A stretch of 64,000 bases of DNA from an uncultured Campylobacter sp. (GCF_937959485.1 NZ_CALGPY010000006.1:62001-126000); one strand, 5' to 3'. Positions 16,313 through 24,917 are shown, counted from the first letter of the stretch. Notes: generated from the sequence alone by a model not told the origin. Made by a program: numbers and translations.

Positions 16313-17057
16313 GGCTCGCCTCCTTTAAATAGCCCCCGTTTTTCAGATGCGCAAAAACGCGGGATCTAGCTAAATTTGAGGCATTTGCGACCTTTGTGAT
16401 AATCGCTTTGATTACTACAGGTCTTGCTTTTACGGCTTTAATCGCGGCAAAATTTGCGGCTGTAAAACTCGCGGCTTGCGTCCTATTTGCGGCGGCTATT
16501 AGCGCAAAACTCGGAGCGGTCTCGGAACCGCTTACGGAACTGGTAAATTTGATAAATTTTACGGCTCGCACGGCGCAAGAATTTTTAATTGCCGTATTTG
16601 CGGAAGCGGCAAGTAGATTTCTCGACGTAAAATTTGAGGCTCCGATCGATCTCGGTGCAACGCTCCCGCGGTAAAACAGAGCCTGCAAAATTTCAAAAAA
16701 CGAAATTTTACGTGCTGGTATTTTACGCTCGTAAATCCATGGATATGAAATTTTACGACTCGAAGCTACTAAGAGCGGATTCCTACCAAGCAAAATTCCA
16801 CGCAGCAGAGCTCCGTTACTTAAAATTTTACTCGGCGAAATTTTGCTCCGTAAAGTTTTAACCAAACCCCGAGACGCAGACTGTGCGCGGGTGCAAAACG
16901 ACAAAATTCTACCCCGTAAAATTTCAGCCGCAGAATTCGCTGGAAATTTTACACCCAAAAGCAAAACGCGCGAAAATAAAATTTCAAAGCCCTGCCAAAG
17001 CGTAAATTTAAATTTATCCGCAGCGACGCAAATTTCGCCAGAAAAAAGAGATCTCAC
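16302..17057 (-). CDS. Doubtful spacer ORF between nikK and nikM
   Basis: A 251-codon frame starts at a GTG 13 bases after nikK, behind GGGGAG, and ends inside the first codons of nikM. The predicted protein is basic, repetitive (KIS, KILS, RKIS) and has no domain I know. The DNA is built of AAATTT-rich words like those of the non-coding spacers. It may be untranslated spacer, or be translated only to couple nikK to nikM. I list it because it fills the gap exactly. Confidence 0.25.
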   Translation of the reverse strand: MRSLFSGEICVAADKFKFTLWQGFEILFSRVLLLGVKFPANSAAEILRGRILSFCTRAQSASRGLVKTLRSKISPSKILSNGALLRGILLGRNPLLVASSRKISYPWIYERKIPARKISFFEILQALFYRGSVAPRSIGASNFTSRNLLAASANTAIKNSCAVRAVKFIKFTSSVSGSETAPSFALIAAANRTQAASFTAANFAAIKAVKARPVVIKAIITKVANASNLARSRVFAHLKNGGYLKEASRAH

Positions 17058-17069
17058 CGAGCCGCTCCC

Positions 17070-17819
17070 CTATTTTTTCAGCTCGTCTGCTTTGATCCAA
17101 AGCACGGCGCCCAGCTCATTTACGGGCTGCTCGCTTCCTTTGGCGGCTTCCTCCTCGCTAAGAGCCGCAAAGCCCCACCAGCCGGCAACCGGCATCACGA
17201 AGCTAAACTCGCCCGCGCCGTTGGTTTTAACGACCTGCGTGACATGCGCCTCGCTAGGGGCTTTGTAGCCCTTATCGTTATATAGCTCGATCTCCACGTC
17301 CGCGCCCGGAACGGGCCTTCCGTGCAGTAAAAAAACTCCGCTAAATATCTCTCCCGCATACAGCGCATAAGGCCGCACTAGCGGCACGATCTCCGCCTCT
17401 AGCCCGAGCGGCTTATCCCAGCCTTCGCCCGCGCCGTAAGCATCGACGTAGGTTTTGGTGATATGGCGGATCATCTTGCGCTCGGCCGGCTCGGCATAGG
17501 GTTTCGGATCGAAATAAAACGCCAAAAGCGATGGCTTGTCAGCTTTAAATTCCGCCGCGAAATAGGAATTTTCACCCTTTTTCTGCTCTTTTAGGCTGCC
17601 TAGGAGCGATTTTTTCTCGCCGTCAATAAAAACGCCGAATTCTGTGGGCTTTTGTAGATTCATAGACTCCTGTAAAAACGGATGGGAGAATTCCAAATTT
17701 AGCTTTAAAGTAGCATCTTTTTGATCCTCTACGACATTTTTATCCGTCGTAAGAACGCCAAAATGCGCGAATGCAAGGCTCGCCGCGAAAATTCCTAAAA
17801 AAGCAAATTTTGCCTTCAT
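17070..17819 (-). CDS. nikK: NikK-like DUF4198 periplasmic protein
   Basis: A 249-residue exported protein of the DUF4198 family, found with nickel ECF transporters. Signal peptide about 1-18, ending just before HFGVLTTDKN. The C-terminal half has the Ig-like domain typical of the family (GRPVPGADVEIELYND, then TNGAGEFSFVMPVAGWWGFAAL). It probably assists metal delivery to NikM, although its exact role is not established. First gene of the nik operon, directly behind the NikR operator. Confidence 0.8.
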   Translation of the reverse strand: MKAKFAFLGIFAASLAFAHFGVLTTDKNVVEDQKDATLKLNLEFSHPFLQESMNLQKPTEFGVFIDGEKKSLLGSLKEQKKGENSYFAAEFKADKPSLLAFYFDPKPYAEPAERKMIRHITKTYVDAYGAGEGWDKPLGLEAEIVPLVRPYALYAGEIFSGVFLLHGRPVPGADVEIELYNDKGYKAPSEAHVTQVVKTNGAGEFSFVMPVAGWWGFAALSEEEAAKGSEQPVNELGAVLWIKADELKK

Positions 17820-17820
17820 G

Positions 17821-17845
17821 TAATACCTTTCATAATAAAATATTA
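17821..17845 (-). promoter_or_regulatory. NikR operator of the nik operon
   Basis: TAATA - 15 bases - TATTA, extended by one base on each side to GTAATA-N15-TATTAC. Both halves match TRWYA and the spacing is exactly that of the Helicobacter pylori NikR site. It starts two bases upstream of the nikK ATG and overlaps the predicted transcription start, so NikR with nickel would block the promoter. Confidence 0.7.
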
Positions 17846-17849
17846 CGGA

Positions 17850-17855
17850 ATTGTA
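17850..17855 (-). promoter_or_regulatory. -10 element of the nik operon
   Basis: TACAAT on the minus strand; the start of transcription would fall near 17843, inside the NikR site. Confidence 0.5.
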
Positions 17856-17959
17856 TCACTTTTTTTCATCCGTATTGCTTAAATGTGGGTTTATTTTGAG
17901 TATTTAAAGCAAACTTTGGTTAAAATGTCGCAATTTAAATTACCAAAAAGAGGCAGAAA

Positions 17960-19210
17960 ATGATAAATTTAAAACTTATCGAGACGAATTTTGACGAATT
18001 TAATAAAAAACTCATCGCCAAAAAAGTCCCGCCGCAAACTCTGCAATCGCTACTGGATGCCTACAACGAGCTAAAATCTAAAAAGACGGAGTTAGAGAAT
18101 CTTCAAGCCGTGCAAAATGCAAAGAGTAAGGAGCTCGGCCTCGCCGCGCGCGAGGGCAAGGACGTAGGCACGCTAAAATCGCAGCTTGAGGAAAACAAGC
18201 AAAAGATCCAAAGCCTAAGCGAGCTCGTAAATGAGCGCGGGCAGAGCCTAGAAGCGATCGCCGCGTGCGTGCCGAATATCATCGACGACGACGTGCCGAT
18301 TGGCGCGGATGAGAGCGAAAACGTCTGTATCAAAAAGGTGCTTGATCCGCGCACGTTCGACTTCGCGCCCAAGCAGCACTTCGAGCTCGGCGAGGGGCTG
18401 AGATGGCTTGATTTCGAGCGCGGCGTCAAACTCAGCGGCAGCCGCTTTACCGCGATCCGCGGGTTGGGCGCAAAACTGAATATGGCTCTCATCAATTACA
18501 TGATCGAATTTAACAACTCGCGCGGCTTCGAGCTCGTAAATATGCCGTTTTTGGTGCGCGATCAGATCCTCTACGGCACGGGTCAGCTGCCTAAATTTAA
18601 AGACGACCTCTACCGCGTTGACGACGAGGAGCAAAACCTCTACCTCATCCCTACGAGCGAGGTTACGGCGACGAATCTCTTCAACGATGAAATTTTACGC
18701 AGCGAGGAGCTGCCGATCAAGCTCACCAGCTACAGCCACTGCTTTCGCAAGGAAGCGGGCTCGGCGGGGCGCGATACGCGCGGCATGATCCGCCAACACC
18801 AGTTCGAAAAGGTCGAGCTCGTCGCAATCACGCGCCCAGAGGATAGCGCAAAGATGCTTGAGGAGATGATTTCATGCGCGAGTGATCTGCTAGCTAGCCT
18901 TGGCCTTCCACACAGACACATGCTGCTTTGCAGCGGCGATCTTGGCTTTAGCGCCGCAAAGACCGTGGATTTGGAGGTTTGGCTGCCAGGGCAGAACCAA
19001 TACAGAGAGATCAGCTCGATCAGCAACTGTCGCGATTTTCAGGCGCGCAGAGCCAAGATTCGCTTCAAGGACGGCAAGAAAAATAGCCTCGTTCACACGC
19101 TAAACGGCTCCTCGCTCGCGGTCGGTCGCACGCTGATCGCGGTGATGGAAAACTACCAGCGCAAGGACGGCAGCATCGAAATCCCACGCGTTTTAGAAAA
19201 ATATATGTAG
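17960..19210 (+). CDS. serS: Seryl-tRNA synthetase
   Basis: Charges tRNA-Ser. The 416-residue length is normal for bacterial SerRS. An N-terminal antiparallel coiled coil (about 25-105) binds the long variable arm of tRNA-Ser. The class II core follows: TSEVTATNL (about 232), motif 2 SYSHCFRKEAGSAGRDTRG (about 257-275) and motif 3 GSSLAVGRTLIAVMENYQ (about 380-397). RBS AGAGGCAG lies before the ATG. Confidence 0.96.
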   Translation: MINLKLIETNFDEFNKKLIAKKVPPQTLQSLLDAYNELKSKKTELENLQAVQNAKSKELGLAAREGKDVGTLKSQLEENKQKIQSLSELVNERGQSLEAIAACVPNIIDDDVPIGADESENVCIKKVLDPRTFDFAPKQHFELGEGLRWLDFERGVKLSGSRFTAIRGLGAKLNMALINYMIEFNNSRGFELVNMPFLVRDQILYGTGQLPKFKDDLYRVDDEEQNLYLIPTSEVTATNLFNDEILRSEELPIKLTSYSHCFRKEAGSAGRDTRGMIRQHQFEKVELVAITRPEDSAKMLEEMISCASDLLASLGLPHRHMLLCSGDLGFSAAKTVDLEVWLPGQNQYREISSISNCRDFQARRAKIRFKDGKKNSLVHTLNGSSLAVGRTLIAVMENYQRKDGSIEIPRVLEKYM

Positions 19211-19217
19211 GCGGCCC

Positions 19218-19625
19218 GTGCGAAAGCCTTACAAAAACCCAAATTCTAACGCCCGCTTCGCAACCGCTGGATTTTGCGCGATAAAATTTAGAAAGCGCGG
19301 CGTTAAATTTTATGAAGCTAGATTGCGCGAGACGGATTTTTTAACTCGCGCGGCAGAATTGTACGGCACGAAATTTCACGAGATAAAGCTCCAGACGCCA
19401 AATTCAGAGCTTAAAATGAAATTTAGCAAAGTGAAATTTGGCGGGGTAAAATTCCGCGGCGGCGCGCTTTTAAAATTTGCCGCCGCAAAAGGGCTACGAC
19501 GCAGTCATAGCCTTTACGCCGCCACGCCCTTTAAATTTATCGCGCTGCAAAACGCAGGATTTTTTGCAACAAAATTTGGCGAAGCGGAATTTTGCGGCGC
19601 GAAACGGCGCGGAGCGGGCGCGTGA
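19218..19625 (+). CDS. Doubtful KF-rich spacer ORF between serS and nadD
   Basis: A 135-codon frame from a GTG eight bases after serS to just past the nadD start. It is dominated by the dipeptide KF (FSKVKFGGVKFRGG and similar), which is simply AAATTT read in frame. There is no good ribosome binding site and no domain. I think it is spacer that happens to be open, but its ends match the neighbouring genes closely, as in two other spacers of this window. Confidence 0.2.
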   Translation: MRKPYKNPNSNARFATAGFCAIKFRKRGVKFYEARLRETDFLTRAAELYGTKFHEIKLQTPNSELKMKFSKVKFGGVKFRGGALLKFAAAKGLRRSHSLYAATPFKFIALQNAGFFATKFGEAEFCGAKRRGAGA

Positions 19626-20986
19626 AGATCGCGCTTTTCGGCGGCAGTTTCGATCCGCCGCATGCAGGACACGACGCCGCGGTGAAGGCGATCTTATCCA
19701 GCCTGAAGCCCGACTTGCTGATCATAATGCCGTCGTTTCTAAACCCGTTTAAAAAGAGTTTTTCGGCGCCTCCGCAGCTGCGGCTCAGATGGTGCCGCGC
19801 GCTGTGGAACGACGCCCCGGGCGTGGAGATAAGCGATTATGAAATTTCGCAAAACCGCCCGGTACCCACGATACAAAGCGTGAAATTTCTGCTCGAAAAA
19901 TACGGCGGAAACAGCAAAATCGCGGCAGAGACGGCAGCCGCGACGAGCGAAACCCAAAGCGCGGATAAAATTTCAAGCGCCGCTTCAAGCAGAGCGTCCG
20001 GCGCCGTCATGAGAGAAATTTCAAACTCCGTCGGGGATAAAATTTCGAGCGCAAGCAAAATTCCGAGCGCTGCCCGAAATGAAATTTCAAATGCAAGCGA
20101 AATTACAGTAACAGATGAAATTTCATGTGCTGTCAGGAACGAAATTTCAGACGTTGTCAAAATTCCAGGTGCTGTCGAGAGTGAAATTTTAAACGCCGTC
20201 ACAGGCAAAATTTCAAGCTTCGTCAAAGCCTCAAGTGCCGTTGGAGACGAAATTTCAAATGTAAACAAAATTCCAAGCGGTAATGCAAATTGCATGGCTG
20301 ATACAGATGACGCGAATTTCGTGGGTAGCGCAAATAGTGCCGGTGACACAGGCGGCGTAAATGACGCGGATAATGCGAGCGGCGCAGACACCGCACCAAA
20401 GCTCTACATCGTCGTGGGTGCCGACAACATGGCCGAGCTTCATAAATGGCGAGATTTTAGCGAACTGCAGAAATTGGCGGAGTTTATCGTGCTTACGAGG
20501 CCCGGCTACGAGATCCCGCGGCAGTGGGCGGGCCTAAGGCGGATCGAGATTGCCGTAGATGCGAGCTCAAGCGGTTTTAGGCGAGATTTCAAAGGCGAAA
20601 TCCCGCCCAAGATCGCAGCAGAGGTCATAAAATTTTATAAAAGGAAAGATATGCAAGATCCAAAGCAAAGGGCAGAAAAGATCGCCGAAATTTTAAACGA
20701 AAAGAAAGCCGAAGACGTCCAGATCATCGATATGGAGGGGCGCGAATATATCGCGAAATTCGTAGTTATCGCCACTATGCTGACCGCCCGCCACGCAGCC
20801 TCGCTCATCGAGGAGCTAAAAAGCGTGCTCAAGCCGCTCGGCGAGGAGTTTTTGGCTATCGAAAGCGGCGATGAGTGGAGCGTCGTCGATCTCGGCGACA
20901 TCATAGTCCATCTCATCAGCGAGGCTTACCGCGCCAAATACAATATCGAGGACTTCCTCGACAAGCTCAAAAAAGAGCAATTTTAA
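19622..20986 (+). CDS. nadD: NadD-RsfS fusion: nicotinate-nucleotide adenylyltransferase with insertion, joined to the ribosomal silencing factor
   Basis: The GTG at 19622 starts NadD directly at VKIALFGGSFDPPHAGH, with the HAGH nucleotide-binding motif at 14-17. NRPVPTIQSV matches the family signature. A low-complexity segment follows, about residues 100-256, made of loose ten-residue EIS/KIS repeats. The core resumes at LYIVVGADNMAELHKW and ends near KFYKRKD. The frame runs without a stop into RsfS (MQDPKQRAEKIAEIL to the end), which blocks ribosome subunit joining. RsfS keeps its own ATG (20651) and AAGGAAAG, so it may also be made alone. In other Campylobacters the two are adjacent separate genes. 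Confidence 0.88.
   Translation: MKIALFGGSFDPPHAGHDAAVKAILSSLKPDLLIIMPSFLNPFKKSFSAPPQLRLRWCRALWNDAPGVEISDYEISQNRPVPTIQSVKFLLEKYGGNSKIAAETAAATSETQSADKISSAASSRASGAVMREISNSVGDKISSASKIPSAARNEISNASEITVTDEISCAVRNEISDVVKIPGAVESEILNAVTGKISSFVKASSAVGDEISNVNKIPSGNANCMADTDDANFVGSANSAGDTGGVNDADNASGADTAPKLYIVVGADNMAELHKWRDFSELQKLAEFIVLTRPGYEIPRQWAGLRRIEIAVDASSSGFRRDFKGEIPPKIAAEVIKFYKRKDMQDPKQRAEKIAEILNEKKAEDVQIIDMEGREYIAKFVVIATMLTARHAASLIEELKSVLKPLGEEFLAIESGDEWSVVDLGDIIVHLISEAYRAKYNIEDFLDKLKKEQF
20651..20986 (+). CDS. rsfS: RsfS (Iojap), ribosomal silencing factor; internal start within the nadD-rsfS frame
   Basis: From the ATG at 20651 the C-terminal 111 residues form a full RsfS protein: KAEDVQIIDM, then EYIAKFVVIATMLTARHAASLIEEL, ESGDEWSVVDLGDIIVHL, and a closing YNIEDFLDKL. 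AAGGAAAG five bases before the ATG is a normal ribosome binding site. Independent expression is therefore likely even though the upstream nadD frame reads straight through. Confidence 0.7.
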   Translation: MQDPKQRAEKIAEILNEKKAEDVQIIDMEGREYIAKFVVIATMLTARHAASLIEELKSVLKPLGEEFLAIESGDEWSVVDLGDIIVHLISEAYRAKYNIEDFLDKLKKEQF

Positions 20987-20995
20987 GGAGGGAGC

Positions 20996-22363
20996 GTGCC
21001 GAGACAGACCTGGAGCAGCAAGCTCACATATATCTTAACCGTCGCAGGCGCCACGATCGGCTTTGGCTGCACGTGGCGGTTTCCGTATTTAGTCGGGCAA
21101 AACGGCGGCGGCGCCTACGTGCTCATATTTTGCATCGCGATGATCGTGCTTGGAATCCCGATGATCTTGGTAGAAAACGTCATCGGACGCCGCGCGCTAA
21201 GAAACTGCGTCGATGCCTTCGCAGCGCCTAAAAAGGACGGCTCGCGCATAAAGCCGGCATGGAAGATCGTAGGCATCATGGGCGTAATCGGTGCGTTTGG
21301 AATTTTAGCCTACTATATGGTTCTCGGCGGCTGGGTGCTAACCTATATCGTAAACATCGTAAGCGGCAACTTCGACCTCTCCGCGCGGATCACCGACCCC
21401 GCATTTACGCAGAAATTCTACGCAGATCACATCGAAAATAGCCCGCTTAGCGTCGGCGGCTACACGATCGTTTTCATAGCGATCAACTGGTACATTTTGA
21501 AAAACGGCATCATCGAGGGGATTGAAAAATTCGTAAAATTTCTAATGCCCGCGCTATTTTTATGCTTCATCGCAGTGATCCTTACAAATTTAACGCTTGA
21601 AGGGGCAAAGGAGGGCGTGAAATTTTACCTCAGCGTTGATTTTGCAAAGATCACGCCTAAGCTTTTGATCGACGTTTTGGGACAGGTCTTTTTCGCGCTC
21701 TCGCTCGGATTCGGCGTGATGATCACGCTGTCGAGCTTCCTTAATAAAGACGAGAAGCTGATGCAAACAGCCACCATCACCGCAGTCGTAAACACCCTCA
21801 TCGCCGTGCTTGCGGGCTTTATGATCTTCCCATCGCTCTTTAGCGCAGGGCTTGAGCCGAGCAGCGGCTCGTCGCTGGTTTTTAAAAGCCTTCCGATCGC
21901 GTTTTCGCATATGCCGTTCGGCAACGCCGTCGCGGTGGTCTTTCTCTCGATTTTACTCATCGCCGCACTTACGACATCGATCACGATCTATCAGGTCATC
22001 ATAAATTTCGTCGAGGAGCGCTTCGGCTTTTCAACGTTAAAGGCGGTAAATTTAACGCTCGGCGGCGTCTTCGTGCTCGGCAACCTGCCCTGCATACTCT
22101 CAAGCAGCGTGCTTGCGGACGTTAAAATTCTAGGGCGCTCGGTTTTCGATGCCTTCGACTTCGTAAGCGCGAACGTCTTTTTCGTGCTAACGGCGCTTCT
22201 GTGCTGCATCTACGTGGGCTGGGTGCTGAAAAAGGATGCGATCTACGAGCTCACCAACGAAGGCGATCTAAGCGCGCGGCTCGCGGGAGTTTGGTTTTTG
22301 TACGTCAAATTTATCCTGCCGCTGATCATCGCGGTGATCTTCGGATACGGGATTTTCGGCTAA
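20996..22363 (+). CDS. Sodium-dependent transporter of the NSS (SNF) family
   Basis: A 455-residue LeuT-fold transporter that would take up an amino acid or related solute with sodium. The first helix has the family hallmark (GATIGFGCTWRFPYLVGQNG, about 18-37), with Cys-Thr in place of the usual Asn. About 11-12 membrane helices follow, as in bacterial members. The GTG start has AAGGAGGG at perfect spacing, only ten bases after rsfS, so it is cotranscribed with nadD-rsfS. The substrate cannot be told from sequence. Confidence 0.88.
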   Translation: MPRQTWSSKLTYILTVAGATIGFGCTWRFPYLVGQNGGGAYVLIFCIAMIVLGIPMILVENVIGRRALRNCVDAFAAPKKDGSRIKPAWKIVGIMGVIGAFGILAYYMVLGGWVLTYIVNIVSGNFDLSARITDPAFTQKFYADHIENSPLSVGGYTIVFIAINWYILKNGIIEGIEKFVKFLMPALFLCFIAVILTNLTLEGAKEGVKFYLSVDFAKITPKLLIDVLGQVFFALSLGFGVMITLSSFLNKDEKLMQTATITAVVNTLIAVLAGFMIFPSLFSAGLEPSSGSSLVFKSLPIAFSHMPFGNAVAVVFLSILLIAALTTSITIYQVIINFVEERFGFSTLKAVNLTLGGVFVLGNLPCILSSSVLADVKILGRSVFDAFDFVSANVFFVLTALLCCIYVGWVLKKDAIYELTNEGDLSARLAGVWFLYVKFILPLIIAVIFGYGIFG

Positions 22364-22887
22364 ATTTAAAACCGCGAGAGTTTTAAATTTTAAATTTGCC
22401 CGCGGCGGTGCGGCTCACTTCGCCGCAATATATTTTATGCCAAGGCGCGATAGAATTTTAAAATTTCATTCGTTCCGTTGCATACGCTGCGGCGTGAGCT
22501 TTTACGCAGTGCGGCACATTGTATTGAAACTTGCGGCACGGCGGTCCTGCGACTAGGTGCGAGACACTGCACCGCAGTTATAATATAAATTCAGCGCAGG
22601 CGTAGCCTGCCCCTTGTAAAGCGTCGTCGGGGGTTAGGTGGGGTTTGGGGCGGGAAGGGGAGCGACCTCGCAATTCAAGCCCCCTTCCCGCCCCATAGAA
22701 AGCTTTGACGCGTCTAGCGAAGCGGACGTCAGAATTTTAAAATTTTATCTACGCGCGCCGTGCAAGCGTGATGACAAGCGCAAAAGTGCGCGGCGGAATT
22801 TTAAAATTTCACTCGCCGCGGCACCTTAAAATTTCCGCGACAGGCGCGCGATAAATTTAAAATTTAGCCGCAATTTAGAGGTTTGCA
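22364..22887. other. 524-base spacer holding a G-rich hairpin
   Basis: No gene is seen. The stretch has several AAATTTTAAAATTT-type words and, in the middle, the GC-rich hairpin listed separately. The LysE gene's ribosome site (AGAGG) is at its end. Confidence 0.5.
22629..22694 (+). repeat. GC-rich hairpin with G-quadruplex potential
   Basis: A perfect 14-base inverted repeat (GGGGCGGGAAGGGG at 22647-22660, its complement at 22681-22694) encloses a 20-base loop. The left arm is the end of five G runs (22629-22633, 22640-22643, 22647-22650, 22652-22654, 22657-22660) with short loops, enough for a G-quadruplex. No T tract follows, so it is not a standard terminator. Confidence 0.6.
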
Positions 22888-23469
22888 ATGCTTTTGTTTT
22901 TCCTTACGATCTTTCCGATATCGCTGATGCCAGGCATCAACATGACCTATGCGCTAAATCTCGGCATCGCGCGCGGCTATCTTGGGGCGCTGCCTGCGTT
23001 GCTGGCGCAGGTGCTGGGCGTTGCAGCCGTGGCGCTTGCGTGTGTATTCGGCGTCGCGGGTATTCTGCTTGCGCACCCTGCGGCGCTTAGCGCGATTAAA
23101 ATTTTAGGCGGCGCGTATATTTTCTATCTGGGCGTCGCGACCTTTTTAGCGCGCGGAAATTTTAAGCTGCAAAAACAAAAACGCAGCGAAAATATCTTCT
23201 TCCAAGGCCTCGTAGTCGCGGTCTCAAACCCCAAGGCGTGGATATTTTTTACCGCGCTCTTTCCGCCGTTTTTGGACGCGGACAATCTTTTCGGCGCGCG
23301 CACCTTCGCCCTCGTCGCTACGCTGTGCGTAAGCGAAAGCATCTGCCTTAGCATCTACGCGCTAGGCGGAGCGGTGCTAAAAAATCTTCTGAAAACCCAC
23401 CTGAAATACCTCGAAATTTTCTGCTCGGTGCTGATGTGTGCGATCGGGCTTTGGATGATTTTGGGCTAA
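22888..23469 (+). CDS. LysE/RhtB family amino-acid exporter
   Basis: A 193-residue inner-membrane exporter with about six helices. The start region PISLMPGINMTYALNLGIARG matches the family pattern PGPxxxxxxxxGxxxG. Conserved SNPKAWIFFTALFPPF (about 112-127) is the second family signature. It would export an amino acid or derivative; the substrate is unknown. It has its own RBS (AGAGG) and is preceded by 524 bases of spacer, so it is probably a single-gene unit. Confidence 0.88.
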   Translation: MLLFFLTIFPISLMPGINMTYALNLGIARGYLGALPALLAQVLGVAAVALACVFGVAGILLAHPAALSAIKILGGAYIFYLGVATFLARGNFKLQKQKRSENIFFQGLVVAVSNPKAWIFFTALFPPFLDADNLFGARTFALVATLCVSESICLSIYALGGAVLKNLLKTHLKYLEIFCSVLMCAIGLWMILG

Positions 23470-23775
23470 AATTTTGATTAAATTTAGCGCTCGAGTTTTG
23501 ATGAAATTTTAAATTTAAAAGATAGATTGAAAAGCGGTATTGCTACGGCTAAATCTCAAGAAAAGCTCTTAAAATTTAGCCGCTAGCTCTGAATTAAAAT
23601 TTTAAGCGATCGGTTGCGTGCAGTAAGCGCCGCAGCGATTATCGTCTAGGGTCGCTTGCGGTGCGTCTAAGCGATTTGCGGGCGATGATTCTTATCCGCA
23701 AGCGAACGGACGTCGCGTTGGCTTTGTGAAGCATCACCGCATCCGTTCGCGCCGCATCCGCTTAAATTTTAAAAT
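23470..23775. other. 306-base spacer between convergent lysE-type gene and sodB
   Basis: No gene, RNA or clear terminator hairpin seen; only AAATTT-type words. Confidence 0.4.
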
Positions 23776-24399
23776 TTAATCTCTGCCGTGAAGCTCGTCT
23801 ATATAAAATTTCACAGAGCCGAGACCCTCTTTTTTAGCCCATTCGTAGGCGCTTGAGACGAACTCCCAGTTGATGCCTGCGTAGAATTTCTCCAGATATT
23901 TCGGGCGCGCATTGTACTCGTCGATGTAATACGCGTGCTCCCAAACGTCCACGACTAGAAGCGGCACGAGCCCTTCGGTCACCGGCGTAGCGGCATTTTG
24001 GGTCGCTTTGATGCAAAGCTTGCCCGATTTCGGATCGTAAGCGAGCCACACCCAGCCCGAGCCGAAATGCGCCGTAGCGGCAGCCAAAAACTCGCTTTTA
24101 AAATCCGCAAAATTTTCCGCTAGCGCCGATTTTAGCTCCGCAGACGGCTCGCTAGGCTTTGCGATGCAATCCCAGTAAAAATCGTGGTTGTAAACCTGCG
24201 CTGCGTTGTTAAAAAGCCCGCCGTTAGCCGCCGTTACGATCTCGTAAAGCCCCTTGCCTGCAAACTCGCCCGATTCGGTAAGTTTATTTAAATTTGCCAC
24301 GTAAGTAGCGTGGTGCTTGCCATGGTGATAATCACAGGTTTGCTTGCTTACGACCGCGTTGTGCGCCGCATCGAACGGCAACTCTCTAAGTTTAAACAT
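23776..24399 (-). CDS. sodB: Superoxide dismutase, iron type
   Basis: Converts superoxide to peroxide and oxygen in the cytoplasm. The 207-residue protein has all four metal ligands: His25 in DYHHGKHH, His72 in YNHDFYW, and Asp151 and His155 in DVWEHAYYIDEYNARP. The region GGLFNNAAQVYNH is the second family signature; together these fit the Fe form known in Campylobacter. AAGGAG lies before the ATG, and TATAAT at 24430-24435. A TAATAAA-A-TTTATTA palindrome upstream of the -10 could be a regulator site. Confidence 0.95.
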   Translation of the reverse strand: MFKLRELPFDAAHNAVVSKQTCDYHHGKHHATYVANLNKLTESGEFAGKGLYEIVTAANGGLFNNAAQVYNHDFYWDCIAKPSEPSAELKSALAENFADFKSEFLAAATAHFGSGWVWLAYDPKSGKLCIKATQNAATPVTEGLVPLLVVDVWEHAYYIDEYNARPKYLEKFYAGINWEFVSSAYEWAKKEGLGSVKFYIDELHGRD

Positions 24400-24455
24400 C
24401 TTTCTCTCCTTGAAATGAATTTTTAAGCGATTATAACCTAAAATTTCTAAATGAT

Positions 24456-24470
24456 TAATAAAATTTATTA
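24456..24470 (-). promoter_or_regulatory. Palindrome in the sodB promoter, possible Fur-type site
   Basis: TAATAAA-A-TTTATTA, a perfect 7-1-7 palindrome, lies about 20-35 bases upstream of the sodB -10 (TATAAT, 24430-24435), across the -35 region. Iron regulation of sodB by Fur is known in Helicobacter pylori, and AT-rich palindromes of this kind are bound there. The link is by analogy. Confidence 0.35.
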
Positions 24471-24552
24471 TTTAGGATTAATTTTAAGATGAATTTCAAT
24501 CTAAGCTCGCTCCTGTTATAATAGCGCTTCAAATTTAAAATTTAGGCGGTTT

Positions 24553-24864
24553 ATGAACACCAAAGGCTTTGTTTTCATCCTCATCGGAGCGTTTTTTGAA
24601 TGCGGCTGGGCTTACGGACTTAAGCACGCTGCTAGTGCGTACGATTGGATACTAACCGCCACCTGCGTAATTGCGAGCTTTTTTATATTTATGCTTGCTT
24701 TAAAATACGTCGGCGCGGCGCTCGCATACATCCTATACACGGGGCTCGGCACGATCGGCGCTGTGATCCTAGGCGTATTCATCCACCGCGAGAAAATTTC
24801 TGCGCACAAAGCGCCCCTCTTATTTCTCATAATTTCAAGCGCCGTGATGTTTAAATTAATTTAG
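24553..24864 (+). CDS. Small multidrug resistance (SMR) family exporter, Gdx/SugE-like
   Basis: A 103-residue protein with four membrane helices. The essential glutamate is in helix 1 (FFECGWAYGLKHA, Glu17); WAYGLK is the pattern of the Gdx guanidinium exporters rather than of EmrE. The TGLGTIGAV piece in helix 3 is also typical. It would export guanidinium or small cations by proton exchange. Single gene with its own promoter region, 53 bases before ribH on the same strand. No partner SMR gene lies alongside. Confidence 0.82.
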   Translation: MNTKGFVFILIGAFFECGWAYGLKHAASAYDWILTATCVIASFFIFMLALKYVGAALAYILYTGLGTIGAVILGVFIHREKISAHKAPLLFLIISSAVMFKLI

Positions 24865-24917
24865 AATTTTGGCGAATTTAGCTAAGCTTAGCGCTAAATT
24901 TAACGCAAAGGAAAATC

